Assembly: GCA_964486455.1 (NCBI GenBank)
Contig: CAZAMP010000003.1
Coordinates: 1 to 64,000, forward strand
Reading direction: 5' to 3'
From: CAZAMP01 sp964486455
GTDB taxonomy: Bacteria > Eisenbacteria > RBG-16-71-46 > CAZAMP01
Length of the DNA stretch: 64,000 nt
The position numbers and the translations under genes were made by a program. The notes below the pieces were generated by a model. It saw nothing but the letters and a program-made list of their open reading frames with translations, ran no database searches and was not told the DNA's origin. Below, piece after piece: positions 7,925-16,939 of the stretch (within the stretch, counting starts at the first letter, position 1; each line of letters starts with the position of its first letter).

Positions 7925-10480
7925 ATGCCGCCGCTACGGACTTACAACGTCGTTCCTTCACTACCGGAGCGCCTCGAGCGCCTCAGAGATATTGCCTACA
8001 ACCTATGGTGGACCTGGGAGCCTGCCGCGATCGAGCTGTTCATTCGTCTCGATCGCGACCTCTGGGACAAGAGCGGGGAGAACCCGATCCGTCTGCTGTC
8101 GACCATTTCCCAGGACAGGCTCGAAGCGCTCGCTACGGAAGAGAGTTTTATCGCGCACATGGACCGCGTGGCGGCCAAGCTCGATTACTACCTCACCAAT
8201 GGCGGTAACTGGTTTCACGAGACACACGGCGATTTCGGCAACGAACGCATCGCCTATTTCTCGATGGAGTATGGGCTGCACACGAGCCTCCCGATCTATT
8301 CAGGTGGCCTCGGCATTCTCTCCGGTGACCACCTGAAGGGCGCGAGTGATCTCGGGATTCCGCTCGTCGCCATCGGGCTTTTCTACCGTGAGAACTTCCG
8401 CCAGTACTTGAACTCGGATGGATGGCAGCAAGAGGAGTACCCGGAGAACATCGTCCACACCCTTCCGATCCTGCCGGCCCGTGATGGGTCCGGAAAGCAG
8501 GTCCGTGTCACGGTCCGGATGCCGGGTCGCGAGATCTACTGCCGGGTCTGGCGCGCGGAGGTCGGCCGGGTGCAGCTGCTTCTTCTCGACACGAATGATC
8601 CCGAGAACGGGCCGGCCGATCGCCGGATCACGGCACGGCTCTACGGTGGGGATTCGGAGACGCGGATCCAACAGGAGAAGATCTTGGGGGTCGGAGGCGT
8701 GCGCGCGCTCCGCGAGCTCGACTTTCGGCCGACCGTGTGCCACATGAACGAAGGGCACGCGGCGTTTCTCGTCCTCGAGCGAATCCGCTGGCTGATGCAG
8801 GCGCACGATGTCGACTTCAATTCGGCGCGGCAGGCGGTGATGGCCGGTAACGTGTTCACGACTCACACGCCCGTTCCGGCGGGGAACGATCAGTTCCCTG
8901 CCGAGATGGTCGAGCGATACTTCGCGGACTACGTAAGCGACCTCGGCATTTCGATGGACTCGTTCCTCGAGCTCGGCCAGGTCCCGGAGGCCGAATCGGA
9001 GACCCCCTTCTCGATGCCGCGCCTGGCGCTCAGGTTCTCGTGCCATCGAAACGGCGTGAGCAAGCTGCACGGTGAGGTGTCGCGAAAGATGTGGCATCAC
9101 GTGTGGCCGGAATACCCACCGGAAGAAGTTCCGATCGGTTCCGTCACGAACGCCGTGCACATGCGCTCATGGCTGAGCCGGGAGTTCCAGGAGCTCTACC
9201 ACCGGTACCTCGGTACGAGCTGGATTCAACGTCCGGATGATCCCGCGACATGGGAGCGGGTCGGTCGGATTCCCAACACGGAATTGTGGAGGGCTCACGA
9301 GCGCCGCCGCGAACGCCTCGTCGCCATCGCGCGTCGGAGGCTCCGAGAGCATTTCATCCGCCGGGGTGAGACGTCGCGCACGGTCGAGCGGGCGGACGAG
9401 GTGCTCGATCCCGAAGCGCTCACGATCGGCTTCGCCCGCCGATTCGCCCCATACAAGAGGGCGACCCTGCTCTTCCGCGAGCCGGACCGTTTGGCGAAGC
9501 TCCTCGGCGATCCGGACCGGCCGGTCCAGATCGTCTTCGCCGGCAAGGCGCACCAGCGCGACGACATGGGCAAGGAGCTAATTCGCCAGGTCATTCACTT
9601 CAAGCGCGACCGGCGGTTTTGGAATCGCATCATCTTCCTCGAAGACTACGACATGAACCTGGCGCGCTATCTCGTTCAGGGCTCCGACATCTGGCTCAAC
9701 ACGCCGCGCCGACCGCTCGAGGCCAGCGGCACCAGCGGGATGAAGGCCGTCTTGAACGGATGCCTCCACGTCAGCGTTCTCGACGGATGGTGGGCGGAGG
9801 GCTATCGACCCGGTATCGGTTGGGCAATTGGCTCGGGAGAGGAGTACGACGATCCTGAGCACCAGGATCGTGTCGAATGTCGCGCCCTCTATGATCTTCT
9901 CGAGCAGGAGATCGTGCCACTCTACTACGATCGCGGGTCGGACGGCCTGCCGCGAGAGTGGATCTCGCGAATGAAGGCGTCGATTGCCGAGCTTTCGCCC
10001 ATGTTCTCCATGCATCGGATGATGAAGGAGTACACGGACAAGTTCTACGTCGATGCCCACAGCAACTTCGGCAATCTCGTCGCCGCCGACATGACGCGGT
10101 CGACGGCCGTCGCGGACTGGCTGGAGGGATTGCGGGCGAAGTGGGGCGACGTCGAGATCGATCGCATCGAGGCCGATACCGACGTGGACCTGAAGGTCGG
10201 CGCGTCGCTCGCGATTCGGGCGATCGTGAAACTCAACGACATTCAGCCGGACAGCGTCAGCGTCCAGGTCTACTATGGGCATCTGGATCCCAGCGGTTCC
10301 ATCACGTCCGGTCGCGTGAGCCGAATGGAGCTCCAGGAGAACGGATCCAGCGGATCGTATCTCTTCCAGGGGGCGATCCCGTGCGACAGCAGCGGTCAGT
10401 TCGCGTTCAGGCTGCGCGTGCTTCCGAAGCACGAAGACCTGAGCTGTGTGCACGAGACGCGTCTCTTGAGGTGGGGATGA
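7925..10480 (+). CDS. glgP: alpha-glucan (glycogen) phosphorylase, DUF3417 type
   Basis: 851 aa from the ATG at 7925, which has GGAGAG 8 nt upstream; the more distal start at 7883 has none. The order is an N-terminal DUF3417 segment (residues 1-115, NLWWTWEPAAIELF), the GT35 catalytic core with AYFSMEYGLHTSLPIYSGGLG, FTTHTPVPAGND, RRFAPYKRATLL and the PLP-binding EASGTSGMK (K607), then a C-terminal beta domain (about 735-851) usual for this long clade. It releases glucose-1-phosphate from storage glucan in the cytosol. It is a single gene; no other glycogen genes are adjacent. Confidence 0.95.
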   Translation: MPPLRTYNVVPSLPERLERLRDIAYNLWWTWEPAAIELFIRLDRDLWDKSGENPIRLLSTISQDRLEALATEESFIAHMDRVAAKLDYYLTNGGNWFHETHGDFGNERIAYFSMEYGLHTSLPIYSGGLGILSGDHLKGASDLGIPLVAIGLFYRENFRQYLNSDGWQQEEYPENIVHTLPILPARDGSGKQVRVTVRMPGREIYCRVWRAEVGRVQLLLLDTNDPENGPADRRITARLYGGDSETRIQQEKILGVGGVRALRELDFRPTVCHMNEGHAAFLVLERIRWLMQAHDVDFNSARQAVMAGNVFTTHTPVPAGNDQFPAEMVERYFADYVSDLGISMDSFLELGQVPEAESETPFSMPRLALRFSCHRNGVSKLHGEVSRKMWHHVWPEYPPEEVPIGSVTNAVHMRSWLSREFQELYHRYLGTSWIQRPDDPATWERVGRIPNTELWRAHERRRERLVAIARRRLREHFIRRGETSRTVERADEVLDPEALTIGFARRFAPYKRATLLFREPDRLAKLLGDPDRPVQIVFAGKAHQRDDMGKELIRQVIHFKRDRRFWNRIIFLEDYDMNLARYLVQGSDIWLNTPRRPLEASGTSGMKAVLNGCLHVSVLDGWWAEGYRPGIGWAIGSGEEYDDPEHQDRVECRALYDLLEQEIVPLYYDRGSDGLPREWISRMKASIAELSPMFSMHRMMKEYTDKFYVDAHSNFGNLVAADMTRSTAVADWLEGLRAKWGDVEIDRIEADTDVDLKVGASLAIRAIVKLNDIQPDSVSVQVYYGHLDPSGSITSGRVSRMELQENGSSGSYLFQGAIPCDSSGQFAFRLRVLPKHEDLSCVHETRLLRWG

Positions 10481-10492
10481 TGGAGATTGTGT

Positions 10493-10518
10493 CCGGCCCG
10501 TCGACGGTGGCGGGCCGG
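10493..10518. terminator. hairpin between convergent genes
   Basis: CCGGCCCG - 10-nt loop - CGGGCCGG, a perfect 8-bp GC stem between the convergent glgP and secreted-protein stop codons. There is no T-run on either strand. It is a probable bidirectional terminator of the U-tract-less kind. Confidence 0.5.
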
Positions 10519-10520
10519 GA

Positions 10521-11348
10521 TCAGCGTACCAGCGTGATCTTCCCCCTCCCGGACTCGCTTCCAGTTTGGACGCGATAGAAATACGTTCCTGCGGGAAGGG
10601 AGTTGCCGTTCAGGTCCGTTCCGGGCCACTCGATCCGCATCCGTCCCGCGCCATGTCCCCTCCAGGTCCACACCCGCCTGCCTGCAATCGACACGATACC
10701 GACTACCACGTGCGATGGTTCCCGCACGGCGAACTCGACCGTCCCCAACACGCGCAGAGGATTGGGCGTGATGCGGACCGGTAGGTTCCCCGGACCTGGA
10801 TCCGCGACACCGACGATCTCTCCCACGATGACGACGCCGTTGTGGAAGATGACTTGTCTCGGATAGGTGGGATGCAGAGGCCACACGTAGAGTCCGTCGT
10901 CGAAGAAACTCCGGTCGGGATCGCTGATGATATCAACGGGGCTCTCCCCATCTTGAAGGGCCTGGAACGTGAAATAGGCAAGGTCGCCCGGACCATGGAG
11001 CGTCGAGTCCTGACAAAGCAGGACACAGGTGTAGGTGACGGTGGTGTCGGTGATGCTCTCGTGTTCGAAGAGATTGCTGCAGCCCTCGTTCATCAGCGCC
11101 CCGGCCTCGACATCGAGGAACGCCAGAATCTCGGGATCGAACTGGATGGTGATCTCGAACGCATTGAACTGGTGGGCGGTCGAGTCTACGGCAAAGGTCT
11201 CGATGAAGACGGAGTCGGATTCGACGTAGTTCGTTTCCGGCAAGATGAAGGCGTGAAACTCATCGACCTGGCTCACAGCGTCCGTGACGGTGCTACCCAT
11301 GACCAGCAGCCACAGGATCGTCATTCCGGTGTACCATCGCGTGCGCAT
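10521..11348 (-). CDS. secreted cohesin-like + FlgD-like Ig protein
   Basis: 275 aa from the ATG at 11348, with GGAGAGGAGG about 10 nt upstream. It has a signal peptide (MRTRWYTGMTILWLLVMG...), then a cohesin-like beta-sandwich (about 30-165: NAFEITIQFDPEILAFLDVE, GPGDLAYFTFQA). It ends in an Ig-like sorting module (about 190-275: ITPNPL ... GRRVW ... NSLPAGTYFYRV). It is the 3' end of a block of related secreted proteins. Location is probably extracellular or surface-attached; ligand unknown. Confidence 0.75.
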   Translation of the reverse strand: MRTRWYTGMTILWLLVMGSTVTDAVSQVDEFHAFILPETNYVESDSVFIETFAVDSTAHQFNAFEITIQFDPEILAFLDVEAGALMNEGCSNLFEHESITDTTVTYTCVLLCQDSTLHGPGDLAYFTFQALQDGESPVDIISDPDRSFFDDGLYVWPLHPTYPRQVIFHNGVVIVGEIVGVADPGPGNLPVRITPNPLRVLGTVEFAVREPSHVVVGIVSIAGRRVWTWRGHGAGRMRIEWPGTDLNGNSLPAGTYFYRVQTGSESGRGKITLVR

Positions 11349-11443
11349 TGTTCGGATCCTCCTCTCCACCGTCGCCTCAGCAGGGGGAGCGTCAAAGATC
11401 GTCATCCTCGATAGTCTAACAGCCTGCTGCACTCCTGTGCCAC

Positions 11444-11986
11444 CTAGCGGTAGTGGTCCTTGATTGCTCCCCAACTCGTTTCCTGAACGGGCACGACGAT
11501 CCAGAACGTGATCGATCCGTCCGGGCACGTATAGGGAATGTCCTGGTTCAAAGAGTCGCGCATTTCCCCGGTCCGACAGCGTAATGGGCTGACGCCGATG
11601 CCGGCGCCGGCGAAGCGCATGCGCACGATGTCACCGGGCCCGTCGATCGAGCACCCCAGGCCCGCCCCATCAACGGAGATCGAGTCACCGACGGCGTCGT
11701 CGTTCAACCAGTCGAAGAAGTGAGGACAGTCGGCATTGATGAGAAGTGAACCGGCTTCGACCGACGTCACGGTGACCGTGTTGGGGTCGAATTCGAAGAC
11801 GAACGTGAAACCCCGAAGATCAGTGATGGTCTCATCAATCGTGACTTCCACGAGCAAGGTGTCATCGTCGAAGATGACGCCGTGCAAGGGATCGAATCCG
11901 AGACCCGCCTCGGCCCGATGGGTGGTCCCGATACCGAACAGCAGGACAACGGTTGTCGCTATCAGCAAGATGAAGATCTTCAGCAT
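11444..11986 (-). CDS. secreted cohesin-like protein with WGxIK tail
   Basis: 180 aa from the ATG at 11986 (GGAGGAGAGGG upstream), with a signal peptide (MLKIFILLIATTVVLLFG ... AEA). The body is a single cohesin-like domain (LRGFTFVFEFDPNTVTVTSV, GPGDIVRMRFAG) with three cysteines. It lacks the FlgD-like module of its neighbours and instead ends ETSWGAIKDHYR. The same kind of tail ends two unrelated secreted proteins at 58281 and 59389. It is downstream of and co-oriented with the 981-aa gene but separated by a strong hairpin. Confidence 0.7.
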   Translation of the reverse strand: MLKIFILLIATTVVLLFGIGTTHRAEAGLGFDPLHGVIFDDDTLLVEVTIDETITDLRGFTFVFEFDPNTVTVTSVEAGSLLINADCPHFFDWLNDDAVGDSISVDGAGLGCSIDGPGDIVRMRFAGAGIGVSPLRCRTGEMRDSLNQDIPYTCPDGSITFWIVVPVQETSWGAIKDHYR

Positions 11987-12006
11987 ATTCCCTCTCCTCC
12001 GATCGG

Positions 12007-12041
12007 CCACCGGCCGCCTCGTGGTCTGAGGCGGCCGGTGG
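12007..12041 (-). terminator. 14-bp perfect hairpin
   Basis: A 14-bp perfect stem (12007-12020 with 12028-12041) and 7-nt loop, 12 nt after the stop of the 981-aa gene. It is followed on the minus strand by purine-rich sequence, not a T-run. It is a likely terminator or mRNA 3'-end stabiliser. Confidence 0.6.
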
Positions 12042-12052
12042 GTGGCAAGCAT

Positions 12053-14998
12053 CTAGTAGAGGAGAAGCTTCCTCATCTCCCGGTGATCGCCCGCGCGGAA
12101 GGAGTAGAAGTACACTCCCGCCGCCACACGAGCGCCGTTGGTGGCCGAGCCGTCCCAGTTTGTGCTGTGGTGACCGGCCGGGTAGCCTTGCTTCGTCAGC
12201 GTTCGGACCAACCGTCCGTTGACGTCGAAGACCTCGATCGTCACGGGGAGCGCTTCGGGCAGATCGAACGCGATCGCCGTCCCCGCTGTGAATGGATTCG
12301 GTCTTGCGCCCACGAGCGTCAGCCGGCTCGGGATGTCTCCGGAAACGACGTGGGTCGACTCCTCGCCTTCCCACTCGCCAGGTGCATCGCCGACGTTTCG
12401 GTTCCAGCAGTCACGGAGAGCAATTTCGGCGAGCTTGGGAAGCGCACCGTCGACACGGACCCGGAACGACAACTCGGCAACCTCGCCTGTACCGATGATC
12501 GCCTTGCCCGCCCCGATGACCGCCGCGTCTACGAGAACGCCGTCAGGCGCATCGAGAGTCTTGAAGAACGTCTGTTCGGATTGGTTCTCGAGGAGCTTTC
12601 CGATGGTGACGTCTCTCAATTCGAGATGGCGCTCGTCGAAGCTCACCACCGAGTGGAGTCCCTTGACGAGCGCGTCGTTGTTCTCGAGCCGGATCCATGC
12701 AGTCAGTGTCTGCCCGGCCCGCGGGCTCCGCTCGCTGAGTGCTAGCACCAGCTCCGGCATGTCGGCTGCATCCAGAACGGGAGCGTCGCCATGATTGGCT
12801 GAGACTTCCGTGTGGTTGATGGCGAACATCATCAGATCCTCGAACTCAACCTCGTTGTCCGTTGTCGGACGGGCGTCGACCGAGTAATCAGTGGTCGGTC
12901 CAACGTCCAGGTAGTTCACCGGATCATTGTGAATCAGCGTGGCGCCGTAGTTCGCACCCAGGAGACTGATGTCGGCTGTCCCGACATCGTTGTCACCGTC
13001 TCCGTTGATGACCCCGTCGGTGACATCACCCAGGTGGTAGTTCAGCGTACCCTCGGTGATGTTTGAAACCGCCGACACGTTGTCGCAAGCGTCCTCCGTG
13101 AATACCACGTAGTACCAGAAGTCACGGGTTGCGGGCTCATCGGTCTCGCCGTTCGCCGTCACGCCGGTGAGCGTCCATCCATTGGCCACGGCGTCGGACG
13201 GATCCGTCGGCGCGGTGGGCGTGACGCCGGTCCCATCGTCATACTCGGGGTAGTCCCCGAAGCCCTTCCGATAGACGAATACGTCATCCGCGCTCACCGG
13301 AGCGGTGAAGCTGATGGTGATCATTGTCGTGCCGTCGGTGCCATTTCCGCTCTTGATCTGCGTCGCCAAGAGATCGGCCACGAAATCCGGAGGCGCCGTG
13401 TCGATCGTGATTGTCGACGCGGCTCCACCCGTGGCTGGCAGGGGTCGGTTGGAGCAGTCCCTCGCGATAACCTCCGTGATCATTATGGTTCCAGTGCCGT
13501 CACCGCCGGCCGCCTTCACGTCGACCGTGAAGAGCTCACCGCCGGTAGCGGTACCGCATGGCGTGCCCAGGATGGCCTGGTCGACGGTGTACGTTCCGTC
13601 GAGGTTGTCCACAACCTGGAACGTCTCGCTATAGCCATCGAGCCACGTGCCTTGGTTGATGCTGTTGGCAACGTCCACGCAGAGCTCCAGTTCCGCGCTG
13701 AGTTCGAACGTCACGCTGATCCCGCGGGCCTCGGTGACGTCGACGCGGTTGAAGTTGACCGGCACGGTCTCGCATAGATTCGTGACGCTCAGGCAGTCGC
13801 CACTGGGATCCGGCGTGACGGTGTTGAGACCGAAGTAGGCGCCGATTGCGGCTGTGTTCTCGCCGCAGACCTCGGGATAGTGATTTCCGCTGCTATAGCG
13901 CCAGCCGCCGGTCAGAACGTCGCGCGTGTTCGCCAGCCAGGCACACATGTCGTCGATCTCGGCTGCGTACGTGTCGGCGTCGTAGAGAATGATGGCGAGC
14001 ACGGCATACGCCGTTGACTGCCAGTCTTCATCATCCGTGTTCGCCCCGTAGCTCCCACTGATCGCGCCACTCGTGTACTGACTGTCGAGAAGACGAGTGA
14101 CGAGGCCGGGCACTTCCGCCATGTGGGTGTCGGACGCGACGAAACCGGTAATCAGTCCGGAGATCCCCAGGGTATACCACCAGAAGTTGGTATCCCCATA
14201 TGTGGGATCCCAGCCCGCATCGTCGATGATGTCGAAGTAGCCGGGGGTGTCGTTGAATGAATCCTGATAGATCACTTCGGCGATGTCATCCGCATCGGAC
14301 GCGTATCCGCCGTAGCGATCATCGAGCATGGCCGCCGCGCGTGCCCAGGGACCGATGTCCCAAGCGATGATGCCGTTCTCATATCCCTGACCCGCGCGGG
14401 CGTCACGGATGTACTCCGCGAGCGCCGTCGCGCTGCCATACGTCGTGATCCGCCCGTCGTACTTGGTCTTGGCGGCGTCCTGATACGTCGTTCCCGAGAC
14501 ATCAGGCAGATCATTGAACAGCATCAGAAAGACCAGATCGGCCGCGGAACGGATATCCGCATCTCCGATCATGACGTCGGCCGCATCGGTCATCGCCGTG
14601 AGATAGGTCGCGTCGCCCTCGACCAGATAGGCGTAGTAGAGACCGATCGCCGTCGCGCCATAGAGGTTCTTCGGGCTGGCCGATGTCGTGTGGCTGACGG
14701 GATCGGGTGGGGTGGTGACGCGCCAATCCCATCCGCCGTCGTCCGGATCGTCCGGGGATTCGTCGACCCCGTCCGTGCCGTTGCCGGCGTTGTCGTCCGT
14801 GACATCGGCTTGCATGGCCTTGACATAATCCGCTCCGCCGAGGAGCGCCCCTTCGAGGTCAACCGGATCGACGGGAAGGATTCCTTGTTCGCCGCTGATG
14901 TTCTCTGTTCCCGGTGCCGTCGGACTGCCGGCCCAGGCTCCGCTCGTGAGAACGATGATTGCGGCAAGCGCTAGCTGTACGGTAAGTCTTGCGTTCAT
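12053..14998 (-). CDS. secreted modular protein: alpha-toroid, cohesin, dockerin, FlgD-like
   Basis: 981 aa with a signal peptide (residues 1-23). About 30-400 form a helical repeat region with Trp/Tyr/Gly-rich segments (WDWRVTT, ATAIGLYYAYLVEG, WWYTLGISGLITGF), resembling an alpha/alpha toroid as in squalene-cyclase or lyase folds. Then come a cohesin-like domain (about 410-530), an FN3-like domain (to 650), a dockerin-like Ca-binding pair (LGDVTDGVINGDGDNDVG...; 660-735), a second cohesin-like domain (750-875) and a FlgD-like Ig module (900-981, PNPFTAGTAIAF ... AAGVYFYSF). From the first cohesin onward it is closely related to the pseudogene at 15244 and the 1650-aa protein. The substrate of the N-terminal part is unknown. 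Confidence 0.8.
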   Translation of the reverse strand: MNARLTVQLALAAIIVLTSGAWAGSPTAPGTENISGEQGILPVDPVDLEGALLGGADYVKAMQADVTDDNAGNGTDGVDESPDDPDDGGWDWRVTTPPDPVSHTTSASPKNLYGATAIGLYYAYLVEGDATYLTAMTDAADVMIGDADIRSAADLVFLMLFNDLPDVSGTTYQDAAKTKYDGRITTYGSATALAEYIRDARAGQGYENGIIAWDIGPWARAAAMLDDRYGGYASDADDIAEVIYQDSFNDTPGYFDIIDDAGWDPTYGDTNFWWYTLGISGLITGFVASDTHMAEVPGLVTRLLDSQYTSGAISGSYGANTDDEDWQSTAYAVLAIILYDADTYAAEIDDMCAWLANTRDVLTGGWRYSSGNHYPEVCGENTAAIGAYFGLNTVTPDPSGDCLSVTNLCETVPVNFNRVDVTEARGISVTFELSAELELCVDVANSINQGTWLDGYSETFQVVDNLDGTYTVDQAILGTPCGTATGGELFTVDVKAAGGDGTGTIMITEVIARDCSNRPLPATGGAASTITIDTAPPDFVADLLATQIKSGNGTDGTTMITISFTAPVSADDVFVYRKGFGDYPEYDDGTGVTPTAPTDPSDAVANGWTLTGVTANGETDEPATRDFWYYVVFTEDACDNVSAVSNITEGTLNYHLGDVTDGVINGDGDNDVGTADISLLGANYGATLIHNDPVNYLDVGPTTDYSVDARPTTDNEVEFEDLMMFAINHTEVSANHGDAPVLDAADMPELVLALSERSPRAGQTLTAWIRLENNDALVKGLHSVVSFDERHLELRDVTIGKLLENQSEQTFFKTLDAPDGVLVDAAVIGAGKAIIGTGEVAELSFRVRVDGALPKLAEIALRDCWNRNVGDAPGEWEGEESTHVVSGDIPSRLTLVGARPNPFTAGTAIAFDLPEALPVTIEVFDVNGRLVRTLTKQGYPAGHHSTNWDGSATNGARVAAGVYFYSFRAGDHREMRKLLLY

Positions 14999-15208
14999 GA
15001 GTCAGTCCTTTCAGCTGGACCGTCGAGCGTTCGTATGGCGTGTGTAGCTTGAGCTGTAGATGTCTCGAATAGTCCGATCCTCACTGCATGACATTCACAC
15101 ATGTGCAACTGAGTGATGTTCGTCCGGCCTTCGCCCCCTTTCTCCCGGCTCGGGTGCCTGAGATCACAGCCTAGTGTTCGCACCCCTATCTGTTCGCCAT
15201 TGCCACCT

Positions 15209-15242
15209 GACGGCGCGTTCGCCGTTCGGCGGTCTGGTGCCG
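15209..15242 (-). terminator. imperfect hairpin downstream of the pseudogene
   Basis: ACGGCG-CGTT-CGCCGT forms a 6-bp core, flanked by partly complementary ACC..GAC / GTC..GGT arms. It lies right after the broken gene's stop. It is weak and lacks a T-run. Confidence 0.3.
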
Positions 15243-15243
15243 A

Positions 15244-16820
15244 TCAATAGAAGAGCAGCTTTCGTATCTCCCGATGGGTTCCGGCGCGGAAGGAGTAGAA
15301 GTACACTCCGGCCGCCACACGTGACCCGCTTGAAGTTGTTGCGTCCCAGCCGGTGCTGTGATGTCCGGCCGCGTACCCACGCTTCGCCAACGTCCGAACT
15401 CGTCGTCCGTTGACGTCGAAGATCGTGATCGTCACCGGCATCGCCTCGGAGAGTTCGAAGGCGATGGCCGTTTCCGCGGTGAACGGGTTGGGTCGGGCGC
15501 CGACGAGACGGAGTCGGGACGGGATCTCGCCGATCGCGATGTCCGTCGTTTCCTCGCCATCCAATTGTCCCGGCGCATCGGCGACATTCCGGTTCCAATC
15601 GTCACGGAGATCGACCTCGCGGACACGGCGCCGAAGTTGATCGCGAAGATGATGAGATCCTCGAACTGAATCTGGTTGTCGGTGAGGGGTCGTCCGTTGA
15701 CCGAGCCATCGGTGGTTGGGCCGACGTCGAGGTAGTTCACCGGATCGTTGTGCACGATCGTGATTCCGTAGTGCGCACCGAGAAGACTGATGTCCGCTAC
15801 GTTGACCAGATTGTCCCCCTGACCGTTCGTGATGCCGTTCGTCACGTCACCAAGGTGGTAGTTGAGGGTTCCTTCGGTCATGTTGGACACGGCCGATACG
15901 TTGCCGCAGGCGTCCTTGGTGAAGACGACGAAGTACCAGAAATCGCGCTCGGTCGTCTCATCATCCTGCCCGGATGCGGCCACGGATGTGAGCTGCCAAG
16001 GGGCGCCCGGTGGATAGGAGGGAGGTGATGGGACCGATCCCGACCCGTCGTCATACTCGGGATAGTCGCCATAGCCCGCGCGGTAAACTTCAATCTCCAC
16101 CGCATCGCTCGGCGCCGTGAAGTCGATTGTGATCCGTGTCGTCCCGTCGTCGTCATTGCCGGTCGTCACTTGCGCGGCTGAGATGTCGGTGACCGGAGCA
16201 GGGCCGATCGTGTCCACCGTGATGAGCGCATCGTCTCCGGGGAAGGCCGGAATTGGTATGTTATTGCAGTCACGGACACGAACGCGGGTCACGCTGACCC
16301 TCCCTGTGCCGTCGGACGTTCCGAGACCCACGGCGATCGTGAAGAGCGTTCCGCTCTCGCTTGGGCCGCACCCCTCTCCCAGGATCGCGCAATCGACCGT
16401 GTACGTGTTGTCGAGATTGTCGAGAACCTCGAAATGGGTCATTCCATAGTCGCTCAAGTAGTCGCCTTCGACGATGCTGTTCAGATCGACGCACAACGCC
16501 AACTCAGCGCTGAGCGAACACGTCACGCTGTATCCGCGCACGGGCCTCGAATCGGTTCGATTGAATTCGACACTCACGGTATTGCAGGTCGTCGGCGACG
16601 TGATGCACGTCGACTCCGGCGTCAGGTCGACCTCGTCGCAAGTGGGGGATCCGATCATTTGCCGTCCGATGTGATGGCCACTCGTGACGGGAGTCAGATC
16701 TCCGGACGCCCATCCGGATATCGGCAGGATCGTCATCGCGGTGACCAAGCCGAAGGCGGCCCATGCGTACAGCGTCACTCTTTCACGTGAGCGGCTCGGG
16801 GAGGGCATATCAGAGATCAT
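15244..16820 (-). pseudogene. decayed cohesin/dockerin/FlgD paralogue (internal deletion + frameshift)
   Basis: Starts at the ATG at 16820 (GAGGAC 6 nt upstream) with a signal peptide and runs through a cohesin-like domain, FN3-like domain and dockerin-like pair (LGDVTNGITNGQGDN). Near 15615-15630 it jumps from FAINFGAVSA to what should be the end of the second cohesin (LRDDWNRNVADAPGQ), skipping about 120 residues compared with both paralogues. The frame changes at the junction: the downstream FlgD-like module continues intact in another frame to a stop at 15244, while the original frame ends at 15432. If translated, the product would be 462 aa with a scrambled end and no sorting module. An assembly error is the alternative. 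Confidence 0.8.
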
Positions 16821-16939
16821 GGTGTCCTCACTTTGATGCCTTTCGCTCAGGCCTGAGTTCCATCGCTCCAGACCAACGCGGAAGGGCGGTGCGGACCCAG
16901 GCCGTACGCGCCTCGAGCCCACACCAACCCGTCGCTGGC

